Shown piece by piece: positions 13,101 through 28,100 of a stretch of DNA of 64,000 bases. This stretch comes from Archivesica marissinica (lineage: Eukaryota > Mollusca > Bivalvia > Venerida > Vesicomyidae): contig CM026397.1 of assembly GCA_014843695.1 (NCBI GenBank), positions 45,147,272 to 45,211,271 on the forward strand, in the 5' to 3' direction. The notes beneath the pieces were generated by a model. The model had not been told where the DNA came from and searched no databases. It saw only the letters and a program-made list of their open reading frames with translations. Position 1 is the stretch's first letter. Every line of letters begins with the position of its first letter. The translations under genes were made by a program, and so were the position numbers.

Positions 13101-16100
13101 GGACCACACCTCGCACGTCGTAGAATACGATAAACATCTGCTTCTTCGCTGAGCGGACAACACGTGCCTTCTGTGGTGATGGGGATGCCGGTGTTTTCCA
13201 AACTGACGACATTTGCTTGGTTTCAGGATCAAACGTTGATACCCATGTTTCATCAACTGTCACTATTTTATTTAAATATCTCATGCCTTTTTTACGAAAG
13301 TTCTGTAGAAATTGTGTAGCCGCCACCATTCTTTTCTCTTTGTGTTCGCTTGAAAGTAACCAAGGTACCCATCTAGCTGCAACACGACGCATATTCAACT
13401 TATTGAACGTAACTATAGAATGTGCACTTCCCGTTGAAATATCCAATTTATTAGCTAAATCCCTGACACGTATACATCTATCCGAATCCAGAATGGATTT
13501 GGCCCTACAGATGATTTTATCGTTTTTCGACATTGCAGGACGTCCGTCTCGTTTTACGTCCTTAGGTAAATCGCGCCGTCGCTGAATCTGTTGTACCACT
13601 TATATATTGCAGTTTTCTTCAAAGCCTTTTCAACATATGTTTTCGTAATATCAGTCACAGTTTCTGATTTAGTTTTCTTTTGCAAAACACAACATTTTAT
13701 TGCATAGCGCTGTTCATCGTGATGTGAATCCGGTCTGCTAATAGACGGTGCCCACGTTGAACATGTGTTGACGTCACAAATGATGTCGTAATAGTCTACT
13801 GACGTCACAGTATGAATGTACGGGAACCGTATGTGGACGTGATGTAATTTTTTAGAAAATCGATTAGCGCATACAAAAGTAATGAACATGTAAAGTGGTA
13901 ACAATTTTCCAAAAAATTGGTTAAAATACGAGAAAAGTGATCCGGTGACTGTCGATGGACGTTACTGTAGTAACGATACAAATAACATTATTATGAATAC
14001 AGTGCTGTTTTTCTGTATATCAATTAGGAATATAAAATGGGTTCACTATGTTAAATTTCAAGTCATATAGAAGACAAATAAAGATTTTATAAGCACTTTC
14101 CACGAACTTTTTGAACATCCCTCGTATCAAATAGATCATATATCAAAATGTTTCCTTCGTTATACGCAGGAAAATAAGGCTGGAGATAAGAAACATGACA
14201 GCTCTTTCAAGGCAGCTAAGCTTCTCGACTTTGACACAACAAGTAACGCTAGTTCTGAACTGACGGGTAATGAGGAATATCAGGTACATGGTCCAACGAC
14301 GCGGAACAAGTGGTCCCAGTGGATCTCTAGGCCTCAGTCTGCATCTTCTGTTTCCGACACAGAAAATGTGAGTGGGACAAACGATGAGCTGTTGTTTGTA
14401 GTTGTAGTGAATAGTTTCTGTTTTGTAACGGTTTATTTCTCTGCTTGGCTGTTTGTTTGTTTATTTGTTTTTAAATCAGTGGAGATATTTGTCATGACTT
14501 GGTTGGTGTGCTCTCTTTCTCTTGTCTGTCTCGTAAACATTTTTGTCGTATTTCTGTTCAATTGTATACGTTGCAAAACAAATATTACTCAAGTATTGAT
14601 GTAAAGAAACATTGTTGAAATATATATAATCTTAATTTGACTCGGTTAGAAATATATATAATCTTATTTTGACTCGGTTAGAAATATATATAATCTTATT
14701 TTGACTCGGTTAGAAATATATATAATCTTATTTTGACTCGGTTAGAAATATATATAATCTTATTTTGACTCGGTTAGAAATATATATAATCTTATTTTTA
14801 CTCGGTTAGAAATATATATAATCTTATTTTGACTCGGTTAGTCGTTTTTTGTTCGTCTCTTCGTAGCTCCATGTTTTCGTAACAAATCATAATGGCAAAG
14901 ATATGCATGTTCGTACTGTTGCTGTTACTGTTACTGTGTTTTTACATTAAGCACTTCTAAAGTCTTTCCTCAATTTTGGCTAAAAATGACATTTTCGTTT
15001 TGATTTTAATTATTATTAATTACTAGTTGCGATTCCTAACAAAAAGATGGTAATCTTAAGGAAAATGTTTAAAATGTGATCGTATAATTTTAGGCATTGT
15101 ATTCCTTATTAAGAACTACAGTGTACCATGTATATGTACCATGTATACGTACCATGTATACGTACCATGTATACGTACCATGTATACGCACCATGTATAC
15201 GCACCATGTATACGCACCATGTATACGCACCATGTATACGCACCATGTATACGTACCATGTATACGTACCATGTATACGTACCATGTATACGTACCATGT
15301 ATACGTACCATGTATACGTACCATGTATACGTACCATGTATACGTACCATGTATATGCACCATGTATACGCACCATGTATACGCACCATGTATACGCACC
15401 ATGTATACGCACCATGTATACGCACCATGTATACGCACCATGTATACGCACCATGTATACGTACCATGTATACGTACCATGTATACGTACCATGTATACG
15501 TACCATGTATACGTACCATGTATACGCACCATGTATACGCACCATGTATACGCACCATGTATACGCACCATGTATGCGTACCATGTATACGTACAATGTA
15601 TATGTACCATGTATGCGTACCATGTATGCGTACCATGTATACGTACCGTGTATATGTACCATGTATACACACCATGTATACACACACACCATGTATACAC
15701 ACACACCATGTATATGTACCATGTATACACACCATGTATACGTACCATGTATATGTACCATGTATACACACCATGTATGCGTACCATGTATACACACCAT
15801 GTATGCGTACCATGTATATATACCATGTATACGTACCATGTATACGTACCATGTATATGTACCATGTATATGTACCATGTATGTGTACCATGTATGTGTA
15901 CCATCTATACGTACCATGTATGCGTACCATTTATACTTCAAATGTCCTTTATGGCTAGTGATGTTATTTTTCTGCCTAAACACTCTTGAGTGGTAGTGAA
16001 TAGTTTGCAGTGTTTTGGTTTTTAATGGTGGCTTAATTAATTTTTCCATCATTTTGCCATATGCAAAATATAATCGTCATATAATTTTCTTTGAGTTTAT

Positions 16101-19100
16101 TTAATGCTTTGCAGTTTTACTATCCTGTAACAGTTCTCCATTTGATTATGTGTACACATAAATAAATACCTGTACCTAGGTAACAATTTGTGTAGACACA
16201 TTTTGTTTCGAGAAGATCCCTAGAACCACTCTCAGTGGAGCCATTATGAGTGTCCTTTGGCGAGGCATTTAAATTCCACATGCCTCTTCATTTTGAACTG
16301 CATACATATAGGATCTTACATGAGTGGGGATTTTGTACCATATTTTATGAAACTCGTTTTGTACCATATTTTAATGAAGAAACTCGTTTTGTACCATATT
16401 TTAATGAAGAAACTCGTTTTGTACCATATTTTAATGAAGAAACTCGTTTTGTACCATATTTTATGAAACTCGTTTTGTACCATATTTTATGAAACTCGTT
16501 TTGTACCATATTTTATGAAACTCGTTTTGTACCATATTTTATGAAACTCGTTTTGTACCATATTTTAATGAAGAAACTCGTTTTGTACCATATTTTAATG
16601 AAGAAACTAGTTTTGTACCATATTTTAATGAAGAAACTAGTTTTGTACCATATTTTATGAAACTAGTTTTGTACCATATTTTATGAGCAGCTTATTAGCA
16701 AAATTCCAAAACGAGTTTCATAAAATATGGTACAAAACGAGTTTCTTAAAATATGGTATGAAATCACCACGAGTTTATGATCCTTTTTATCACATTACTT
16801 ACCACAGTAACAAAAACAATACATTTAAAAGAAAAAATACGTTTATGTTTGCCAGTATATTTTTTAGCCTTATTACATGAAGCTGCATCCCTACGCCGTA
16901 GTAAATAGTCCCTGATAATCGAACAACTTCACGCAAATAATCAACACAATATTTTTAATCATTGTATACTACTAGTTCATATTTAGCATTTTATTGATTT
17001 AGCAGTTGATTTCCAACAAATAAAGCTTGAATACAAACAACATGTACCGTAATGTGTATTGCAAGCTGTCAGTTTCATGTCACAACCAATCAGAATCCTA
17101 CCAGGTGTTATTAAATGTGTGGTCTTACAAGAATTTATGAGATGACTGTATTACACTGAATACAAGTAAAGTTATGTGATAAATGTATGTATGCTGCAGC
17201 GATAGCATCTATATAATTTAAAAATACATTATTTGTGAGTGTTTTACGTTTATTTATCGTCACTACCGGTTGCCCATATGAACAACGCCTCATGAATAGA
17301 TTAGTCATTTTAGATTTTTGGAGGATAGTGTAATGATACAGACAGAGGCCCATTCCAGAGTCTCCTCTGGTTCTTTTACGTGAACGGTGTAAAGCACCGA
17401 CACGAGACCTCGGTTGAAAGTCCATCTGAAAGACTGTTAATTTTATTATGGTCAGACGGGAACCTCGGCTTAAAGTCACAACTGAAAGACAATTACTTTT
17501 TTAGGGTGAGACGGGGACCTCGGTTTAAAGTCACAACTGAAAGACAATTACTTTTTTAGGGTGAGACGGGGACCTCGGTTTAAAGTCACAACTGAAAGAC
17601 AATTACTTTTTAGTGTAAGACTGGGACCTCGGTTTAAAGTCCCATGTGAAAGACTGTTAATTTTATTAGGGTCAGACGGGGACCTCGGTTTAAAGTCCCA
17701 TGTGAAAGACTTCATTTTATTAGGGTCAGACGGGGACCTCGGTTTAAAGTCCCAAGTGAAAGACTGTTCATTTTATTAGAGTCAGACGGGGACCTCGGTT
17801 TAAAGTCCCATGTGAAAGACTTCATTTTATTAGAGTCAGACGGGGACCTCGGTTTAAAGTCCCATGTGAAAGACTGTTCATTTTATTAGGGTCAGACACG
17901 GGGGATCGAACCTGCTGATATGATATTGTACGTATATATTCATGCAGCCAATTTTAACCGGTTAACTTTTGCATTGAAGGAGGAGGAAGCAGTGGAAGGT
18001 AGACGGACCCGACAGAAGTCGAAACCTCTAGAAGGCCGGAAGGCGCATCTAATGGCCAAGCAGAAGATTCAGGCAGCGATATCGGACATCAGTAACGGAC
18101 AGGTGAAGGAGGAGGTGGAGGAAGTAGGGATTGGAAAGAAGATGGGTACGTGACAGTGACTTGTGTCTGTAAAACATGTTTGTGATTTATGTCTGTAGCA
18201 GCTTAATCAGGGTTCATGCTAGGTCAGAACCATTCCTTAAAACTTGGGTTTTGATTCAGTAGTTATAGAAACACAAGCCGTATTTATTTGTTTATTCATA
18301 TTGGCATGTGCTGTTTGTGTGCATAATGGTCGGAAATCTGTACCCCCATATGAATGTTCAATGTTTATAAATGACGGCAAACAAAATATCCTGCCCTTAT
18401 ACAAAGCTGACAGTAGATGTTGTGATTTACAGAATTCTACCAAGCCACCCAGTCAGAAATGGTGTTGCGTCACAGCGCTGAAAGAAAGATAAATCATTTT
18501 GATAGTACAAGAAATGAGTGAATATTCAAATGCCAAAATCACCATTCATTGCCACCCTAAGTAAATTAGATTTAACTAATGAAATTATTTTCAAATATAA
18601 TCATTTTGTGCATTAATTTTTAATTTTGTGTTCTTTCAGTTCATCGGCGTAAGCAGCGTAAAGTACTGTCTGCACTGAAAGCTCGTGCACTTGCCAAAAC
18701 TAAAAGTAAAGAAAAAGTACTGGCCCTGGATAGCCTCAATCTGCTGCACAGTCATACGCTCCTGTCCACCTCTACTGTAGGTATGTATATATACTCTATT
18801 TCCCCTGGATAACCTCAATCTGCTGCAGTCATACACTCCTGTCCACCTCTACTGTAGGTATGTATATATACACTATTTCCCCTGGATAGCCTCAATCTGC
18901 TGCACAGTCATACGCTCCTGTCCACCTCTACTCTAGGTATGTATATATACACTATTTCCCCTGGATAGCCTCAATCTGCTGCAGTCATACGCTACTGTCC
19001 ACCTCTACTGTAGGTATGTATATATACTCTATTTCCCCTGGATAGCCTCAATCTGCTGCACAGTCATACGCTCTTGTCCACCTCTACTGTAGGTATGTAT

Positions 19101-22100
19101 ATATACTCTATTTCCCCTGGATAGCCTCAATCTGCTGCACAGTCATACGCTCCTGTCCACCTCTACTGTAGGTATGTATATATACTCTATTTCCCCTGGA
19201 TAGCCTCAATCTGCTGCACAGTCATACGCTACTGTCCACCTCTACTGTAGGTATGTATATATACTCTATTTCCCCTGGATAGCCTCAATCTGCTGCAGTC
19301 ATACGCTCCTGTCCACCTCTACTGTAGGTATGTATATATACTCTATTTCCCCTGGATAGCCTCAATCTGCTGCAGTCATACGCTCCTGTCCACCTCTACT
19401 GTAGGTATGTATATATACCCTATTTCCCCTGGATAGCCTCAATCTGCTGCACAGTCATACGCTACTGTCCACCTCTACTGTAGGTATGTATATATACTCT
19501 ATTTCCCCTGGATAGCCTCAATCTGCTGCACAGTCATACGCTACTGTCCACCTCTACTGTAGGTATGTATATATACACTATTTCCCCTGGATAGCCTCAA
19601 TCTGCTGCACAGTCATACGCTACTGTCCACCTCTACTGTAGGTATGTATATATACCCTATTTCCCCTGGATAGCCTCAATCTGCTGCACAGTCATACGCT
19701 ACTGTCCACCTCTACTGTAGGTATGTATATATACTCTATTTCCCCTGGATAGCCTCAATCTGCTGCACAGTCATACGCTACTGTCCACCTCCACTGTAGG
19801 TATGTATATATACTCTATTTCAAGAGATCACATGGTGGCCTCCAATGCCGTGTAGCTGAGGTCGTTGACCTCTAGTCTCTCGCCCCTCACCATAGGTTCG
19901 AATCCCACTTGGGTGTCAAATTATTACATATGAGGAAGCTATCCAGCTGGCTTACAGTAGGTTGGTGGTTCTACCCTGGTACCTGTCCCTGCCTGCAATA
20001 CTGCACAGTGGTGCATCCAGGTTATTCCTCCACCAATAATAACTGGAGAGTCACCATATCACTTAAGTTGTTGGTACAACGTTAAACCCCAAAAAACAAA
20101 CTGCAGAAAATGAATGATTTCATTTATCCGACTGACTTGCAGAAGGTTGGTGGTTTTACCTGGTGCCTGTCCGTGCCTGAAATACTGCTCGAATAGGCAG
20201 CCGTTGTCTTCCTCCACCGATAACAAATTAATAATAGCTGGAGAGTTGCCCTATGACCAAAGCTATTCGTGCAAAAACAAAAACACATTGATGTATTATT
20301 CATCAAACTTGTCAGTAGCATTCTTGTATTGACCACTTGCAGTTTAGTTTGTGTTTGTTGGTGAAACGTCATTGGAAATGATCTGTTTGTTGTTTTTCAG
20401 CTGATGAGAAGCTGATGAAGAGTTACAATGAGCCGAGTATGGTGACACCGCTGCCCAACTCTTACTTTAAGCCCTCCGTACAGCCCCAGACTGTATCCGC
20501 GCTTGAAATGGCCCCTGTAGTCCAACAGCTAATGGGTAAGTATGACCCATAGCCTTATGAGACTATTACAAGCTCAAATTGGTCACGGCCAGCCAACAGC
20601 TAATGAATAAGATTAAATATTAGAAAATGACCCTCCCATCCCCCAACTCCCTCTGTTGAAGTAGTGCAGCAGTTTCCACATCTGCGAAGCTTAATCTACA
20701 GAATAATTAATCTCCCTGAGCTCTCTGACTTCTCCAGATTTAGAGCTCCGATAGATTGAATATATAGACTTGAGTCAACAAAGTTCCCAGTGTATACCTT
20801 AAGCTTCTCCCAGTGTATACCTTAAGCTTCTCCTATGTACATGTATACTCCTGTGTATACCTTAAACTTCTCCCATGTATACCTTAAACTTCTCCCATGT
20901 ATACCTTAAACTTCTCCCAGTGTATACCTTAAACTTCTCCCATGTATACCATACACTTCTCCCGTGTATACCTTAAACTTCTCCCATGTATACCTTAAAC
21001 TTCTCCCATGTATACCTTAAACTTCTCCCAGTGTATACCTTAAACGTCTCCCATGTATACCTTACACTTCTCCCATGTATACCTTAAACTTATCCTATGT
21101 ATACCTTAAACTTCTCCCAGTGTATACCTTAAACTTCTCCCATGTATACCATAAACTTCTCCCATGTATACTCCCAATGTATACCTTAAGCTTCTCCCAT
21201 GTATACCATAAACTTCTCCCATGTATACCATAAACTTCTCCCATGTATACCATAAACTTCTCCCATGTATACCATAAACTTCTCTCATGTATACTCCCAA
21301 TGTATACCTTAAGCTTCTCCCATGTATACCATAAACTTCTCCCATGTATACCATAAACTTCTCCCATGTATACCATAAACTCTTTCCATGTATACCTTAA
21401 ACTCCTCCCATGTATACCGTAAACTCTTCCTATGTATACCGTAAACTCCTCCCTTGTATACCTTAAACTCTTCCCATGTATACCTTAAACTCCTCCCATG
21501 TATACCTTAAACTCCCCCCATGTATACCGTAAACTCCTCCCATGTATACCTTCCTCCCTTGTATACCTTAAACTCCTCCCATGTATACCTTAAACTCCTC
21601 CCATGTATACCGTAAACTCCTCCCATGTATACCTTCCTCCCTTGTATACCTTAAACTCATCCCATGTATACATTAAACTCCTCCCATGTATACCTTAAAC
21701 TCCTCCCATGTATACCTTAAACTCCTCCCATGTATACCGTAAACTCCTCCCATGTATACCTTCCTCCCTTGTATACCTTAAACTCCTCCCATGTATACCT
21801 TCCTCCCTTGTATACCTTAAACTCCTCCCATGTATACCTTAAACTCCTCCCATGTATACCTTAAACTCCTCCCATGTATACCTTAAACTTCTCCCAGTGT
21901 ATACCTTAAACTTCTCCCATATATACCTTAAACGTATCCTATGTATACCATAAACTTATCCCATGTATACTCCCATGTATACCTTACACTTCTCCCATGT
22001 ATACTCCCAGTGTATACCTTAAGCTTCTCCCATGTATACTCCCAGTGTATACCTTAAACTTCTCCCATGTATACTCCCAGTGTATACCTTAAACTTCTCC

Positions 22101-25100
22101 CAGTGTATACTCCCAGTGTATACCTTAAACTTCTCCCATGTATACTCCCAGTGTATACCTTAAACTTCTCCCATGTATACCATAAACTGCTCCCATGTAT
22201 ACCATAAACTTCTCCCATATATACCATAAACTTCTCCCATATATATCATAAACTTCTCCCATGTATACTCCCAGTGTATACCATAAACTTCTCCCATGTA
22301 TACTCCCAGTGTATACTATAAACTTCTCCCATATATACCATAAACTTCTCCCATATATACCATAAACTTCTCCCATATATATCATAAACTTCTCCCATGT
22401 ATACCATAAACCTCTCCCATATATACCATAAACCTCTCCCATGTATATCATAAACCTCTCCCATATATACCATAAACCTCTCCCATATATACCATAAACC
22501 TCTCCCATATATACCATAAACCTCTCCCATGTATACCATAAACCTCTCCCATATATATATATATATACACCATAAACCTCTCGCATATATACCATATATA
22601 CCATAAACTTCTCCCATATATACCATAAACTTTTCCCATATATACCATAAACCTCTCCCATATATACCATAAACTTCTCCCATGTATACCATAAACCTCT
22701 CCCATATATACCATAAACCTCTCCCATGTATATCATAAACCTCTCCCATATATACCATAAACCTCTCCCATGTATACCATAAACCTCTCCCATATATACC
22801 ATAAACCTCTCCCATGTATATCATAAACCTCTCCCATGTATACCATAAACCTCTCCCATATATACCATAAACCTCTCCCATATATACCATAAACCTCTCC
22901 CATATATACCATAAACCTCTCCCATATATACCATAAACCTCTCCCATGTATACCATAAACCTCTCCCATGTATACCATAAACCTCTCCCATATATACCAT
23001 AAACCTCTCCCATATATACCATAAACCTCTCCCATATATACCATAAACCTCTCCCATATATACCATAAACCTCTCCCATGTATACCATAAACCTCTCCCA
23101 TGTATACCATAAACCTCTCCCATGTATACCATAAACCTCTCGCATATATACCATAAACCTCTCCCATAAAGCTCTCCCATATATACCATAAACCTCTCCC
23201 ATAAACTCTCCCATATATACCATAAACCTCTCCCATAAACCTCTCCCATATATACCATAAACCTCTCCCATGTATACCATAAACCTCTCCCATATATACC
23301 ATAAACCTCTCCCATGTATACCATAAACTTCTCCCATATATACCATAAACCTCTCCCATGTATACCATAAACTTCTCCCATGTATACCATAAACCTCTCC
23401 CATGTATACCATAAACCTCTCCCATGTATACCATAAACCTCTCCCATATATACCATAAACCTCTCCCATATATACCATAAACCTCTCCCATATATACCAT
23501 AAACCTCTCCCATGTATACCATAAACCTCTCCCATGTATACCATAAACCTCTCCCATGTATACCATAAACCTCTCCCATATATACCATAAACCTCTCCCA
23601 TGTATACCATAAACCTCTCCCATATATACCATAAACCTCTCCCATGTATACCATAAACCTCTCCCATGTATACCATAAACCTCTCCCATGTATACCATAA
23701 ACTTCTCCCATGTATACCATAAACCTCTCCCATGTATACCATAAACTTCTCCCATATATACCATAAACTTCTCCCATATATACCATAAACCTCTCCCATA
23801 TATACCATAAACTTCTCCCATATATACCATAAACTTCTCCCATATATACCATAAACTTCTCCCATATATACCATAAACTTCTCCCATGTATACCATAAAC
23901 TTCTCCCATATATACCATAAACTTCTCCCATGTATACCATAAACTTCTCCCATGTATACCATAAACCTCTCCCATGTATACCATAAACTTCTCCCATATA
24001 TACCATAAACTTCTCCCATATATACCATAAACTTCTCCCATGTATACCATAAACTTCTCCCATGTATACCATAAACCTCTCCCATGTATACCATAAACCT
24101 CTCCCATGTATACCATAAACCTCTCCCATATATACCATAAACCTCTCCCATATATACCATAAACCTCTCCCATGTATACCATAAACCTCTCCCATATATA
24201 CCATAAACCTCTCCCATGTATACCATAAACCTCTCCCATGTATACCATAAACCTCTCCCATATATACCATAAACCTCTCCCATGTATACCATAAACCTCT
24301 CCCATGTATACCATAAACCTCTCCCATATATACCATAAACCTCTCCCATGTATACCATAAACCTCTCCCATGTATACCATAAACCTCTCCCATGTATACC
24401 ATAAACTTCTCCCATGTATACCATAAACCTCTCCCATGTATACCATAAACTTCTCCCATATATACCATAAACTTCTCCCATATATACCATAAACCTCTCC
24501 CATATATTCCATAAACTTCTCCCATATATACCATAAACTTCTCCCATATATACCATAAACTTCTCCCATGTATACCATAAACTTCTCCCATATATACCAT
24601 AAACTTCTCCCATGTATACCATAAACTTCTCCCATGTATACCATAAACCTCTCCCATGTATACCATAAACTTCTCCCATATATACCATAAACTTCTCCCA
24701 TATATACCATAAACTTCTCCCATGTATACCATAAACTTCTCCCATGTATACCATAAACCTCTCCCATGTATACCATAAACTTCTCCCATGTATACCATAA
24801 ACTTCTCCCATGTATACCATAAACCTCTCCCATGTATACCATAAACTTCTCCCATGTATACCATAAACTTCTCCCATGTATACCATAAACCTCTCCCATG
24901 TATACCATAAACTTCTCCCATGTATACCATAAACTTCTCCCATGTATACCATAAACCTCTCCCATATATACCATAAACTTCTCCCATGTATACCATAAAC
25001 CTCTCCCATATATACCATAAACCTCTCCCATGTATACCATAAACTTCTCCCATGTATACCATAAACTTCTCCCATGTATACCATAAACCTCTCCCATGTA

Positions 25101-28100
25101 TACCATAAACTTCTCCCATGTATACCATAAACTTCTCCCATGTATACCTTAAACTTCTCCCATGTATACCTTAAACTTATCCTATGTACATGTATACTCC
25201 GATGTATACCTTAAACTTCTCCCAGTGTATACCTTAAACTTCTCCCATGTATACCTTAAACTTATCCCATGTATACCTTAAACTTCTCCCAGTGTATACC
25301 TTAATCTTCTCCCATGTATACCTTAAACTTATCCCATGTATACCTTAAACTTCTCCCATGTATACCTTAAACTTCTCCCAGTGTATACCTTAAACTTCTC
25401 CCATATATACCTTAAACGTATCCTATGTATACCATAAACTTATCCCATGTATACTCCCATGTATACCTTACACTTCTCCCATGTATACTCCCAGTGTATA
25501 CCTTAAGCTTCTCCCATGTATACTCCCAGTGTATACCTTAAACTTCTCCCATGTATACTCCCAGTGTATACCTTAAACTTCTCCCAGTGTATACTCCCAG
25601 TGTATACCTTAAACTTCTCCCATGTATACTCCCAGTGTATACCTTAAACTTCTCCCATGTATACCATAAACTGCTCCCATGTATACCATAAACTTCTCCC
25701 ATATATACCATAAACTTCTCCCATATATATCATAAACTTCTCCCATGTATACTCCCAGTGTATACCATAAACTTCTCCCATGTATACTCCCAGTGTATAC
25801 TATAAACTTCTCCCATATATACCATAAACTTCTCCCATATATACCATAAACTTCTCCCATATATATCATAAACTTCTCCCATGTATACCATAATCCATTA
25901 TACCTAATCTCCCATGTATACTCCCATTATACCTAAACTCTCCCATTATACTCCTTATACCAAACTCTCCCATGTATACTCCCATTTATACCTAACTCTC
26001 CATTATACCATAAACTTCTCCCATTATACCATAAACTTACTTCTCCCATGTATACCATAAACCTCTCCCATATATACCATAAACCTCTCCCATGTATATC
26101 ATAAACCTCTCCCATATATACCATAAACCTCTCCCATATATACCATAAACCTCTCCCATGTATATCATAAACCTCTCCCATATATACCATAAACCTCTCC
26201 CATGTATACCATAAACCTCTCCCATATATACCATAAACCTCTCCCATGTATATCATAAACCTCTCCCATGTATACCATAAACCTCTCCCATATATACCAT
26301 AAACCTCTCCCATATATACCATAAACCTCTCCCATATATATATATATATACACCATAAACCTCTCGCATATATACCATATATACCATAAACTTCTCCCAT
26401 ATATACCATAAACTTTTCCCATATATACCATAAACCTCTCCCATATATACCATAAACTTCTCCCATGTATACCATAAACCTCTCCCATATATACCATAAA
26501 CCTCTCCCATGTATATCATAAACCTCTCCCATATATACCATAAACCTCTCCCATATATACCATAAACCTCTCCCATGATATCATAAACCTCTCCCATATA
26601 TACCATAAACCTCTCCCATGTATACCATAGACCTCTCCCATATATACCATAAACCTCTCCCATGTATATCATAAACCTCTCCCATGTATACCATAAACCT
26701 CTCCCATATATACCATAAACCTCTCCCATATATACCATAAACCTCTCCCATATATACCATAAACTCTCCCATATATACCATAAACTTCTCCCATGTATAC
26801 CATAAACCTCTCCAAGGTATACCATAAACCTCTCCCATATATACCATAAACCTCTCCATATATACCATAAACCTCTCCCATATATACCATAAACCTCTCC
26901 CATATATACCATAAACCTCTCCCATGTATACCATAAACCTCTCCCATGTATACCATAAACTCTCCCATGTATACCATAAACCCTCCCATGTATACCATAA
27001 CCTCTCCCATATATACCATAAACCTCTCCCATATATACCATAAACCTCTCCCATGTATACCATAAACCTCTCCCATATATACCATAAACCTCTCCCATGT
27101 ATACCATAAACCTCTCCCATATATACCATAAACTTCTCCCATGTATACCATAAACCTCTCCCATATATACCATAAACCTCTCCCATTTTGTATACCATAA
27201 ACCTCTCCCATGTATACCATAAACTTCTCCCATTACCATAAACCTCTCCCATGTATACCATAAACTTCTCCATATATAGATAAACTTCTCCCATATATAC
27301 CATAAACCTCTCCCATATATTCCATAAACTTCTCCCATATATACCATAAACTTCTCCCATATATACCGTAAACTTCTCCCATATATACCATAAACTTCTC
27401 CCATGTATACCATAAACTTCTCCCATATATACCATAAACTTCTCCCATGTATACCATAAACTTCTCCCATGTATACCATAAACCTCTCCCATGTATACCA
27501 TAAACTTCTCCCATATATACCATAAACTTCTCCCATATATACCATAAACTTCTCCCATGTATACCATAAACTTCTCCCATGTATACCATAAACCTCTCCC
27601 ATGTATACCATAAACTCTCCCATGTATACCATAAACTTCTCCCATGTATACCATAAACCTCTCCCATGTATACCATAAACTTCTCCATGTATACCATAAA
27701 CTTCTCCCATGTATACCATAAACCTCTCCCATGTATACCATAAACTTCTCCCATGTATACCATAAACTTCTCCCATGTATACCATAAACCTCTCCCATGT
27801 ATACCATAAACTTCTCCCATGTATACCATAAACCTCTCCCATATATACCATAAACCTCTCCCATGTATACCATAAACTTCTCCCATTATACCATAAACCT
27901 CTCCCATGTATACCATAAACCTCTCCCATGTATACCATAAACCTCTCCCATATATACCATAAACCTCTCCCATATATACCATAAACCTCTCCCATGTATA
28001 CCATAAACCTCTCCCATATATACCATAAACCTCTCCCATGTATACCATAAACCTCTCCCATATATACCATAAACCTCTCCCATATATACCATAAACTTCT

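Noticed and set aside
12772..13904. Functional mariner transposase gene
   Set aside because: Several frameshifts are needed to join the helix-turn-helix, catalytic and C-terminal parts; treated as a pseudogene.
14368..14604. 78-codon hydrophobic open frame directly after exon E3
   Set aside because: Begins at the GTG of the GTGAGT splice donor and is T-rich intron sequence.
15090..16052. Overlapping open frames in all six frames
   Set aside because: 13-bp satellite with no stop in any frame; no unique sequence of coding character.
22246..25128. 960-codon minus-strand open frame and its neighbours of 649-802 codons
   Set aside because: They are translations of the 22-bp array; three frames are open at once, the sequence is one repeating motif, and the array sits inside a DOT1L intron.
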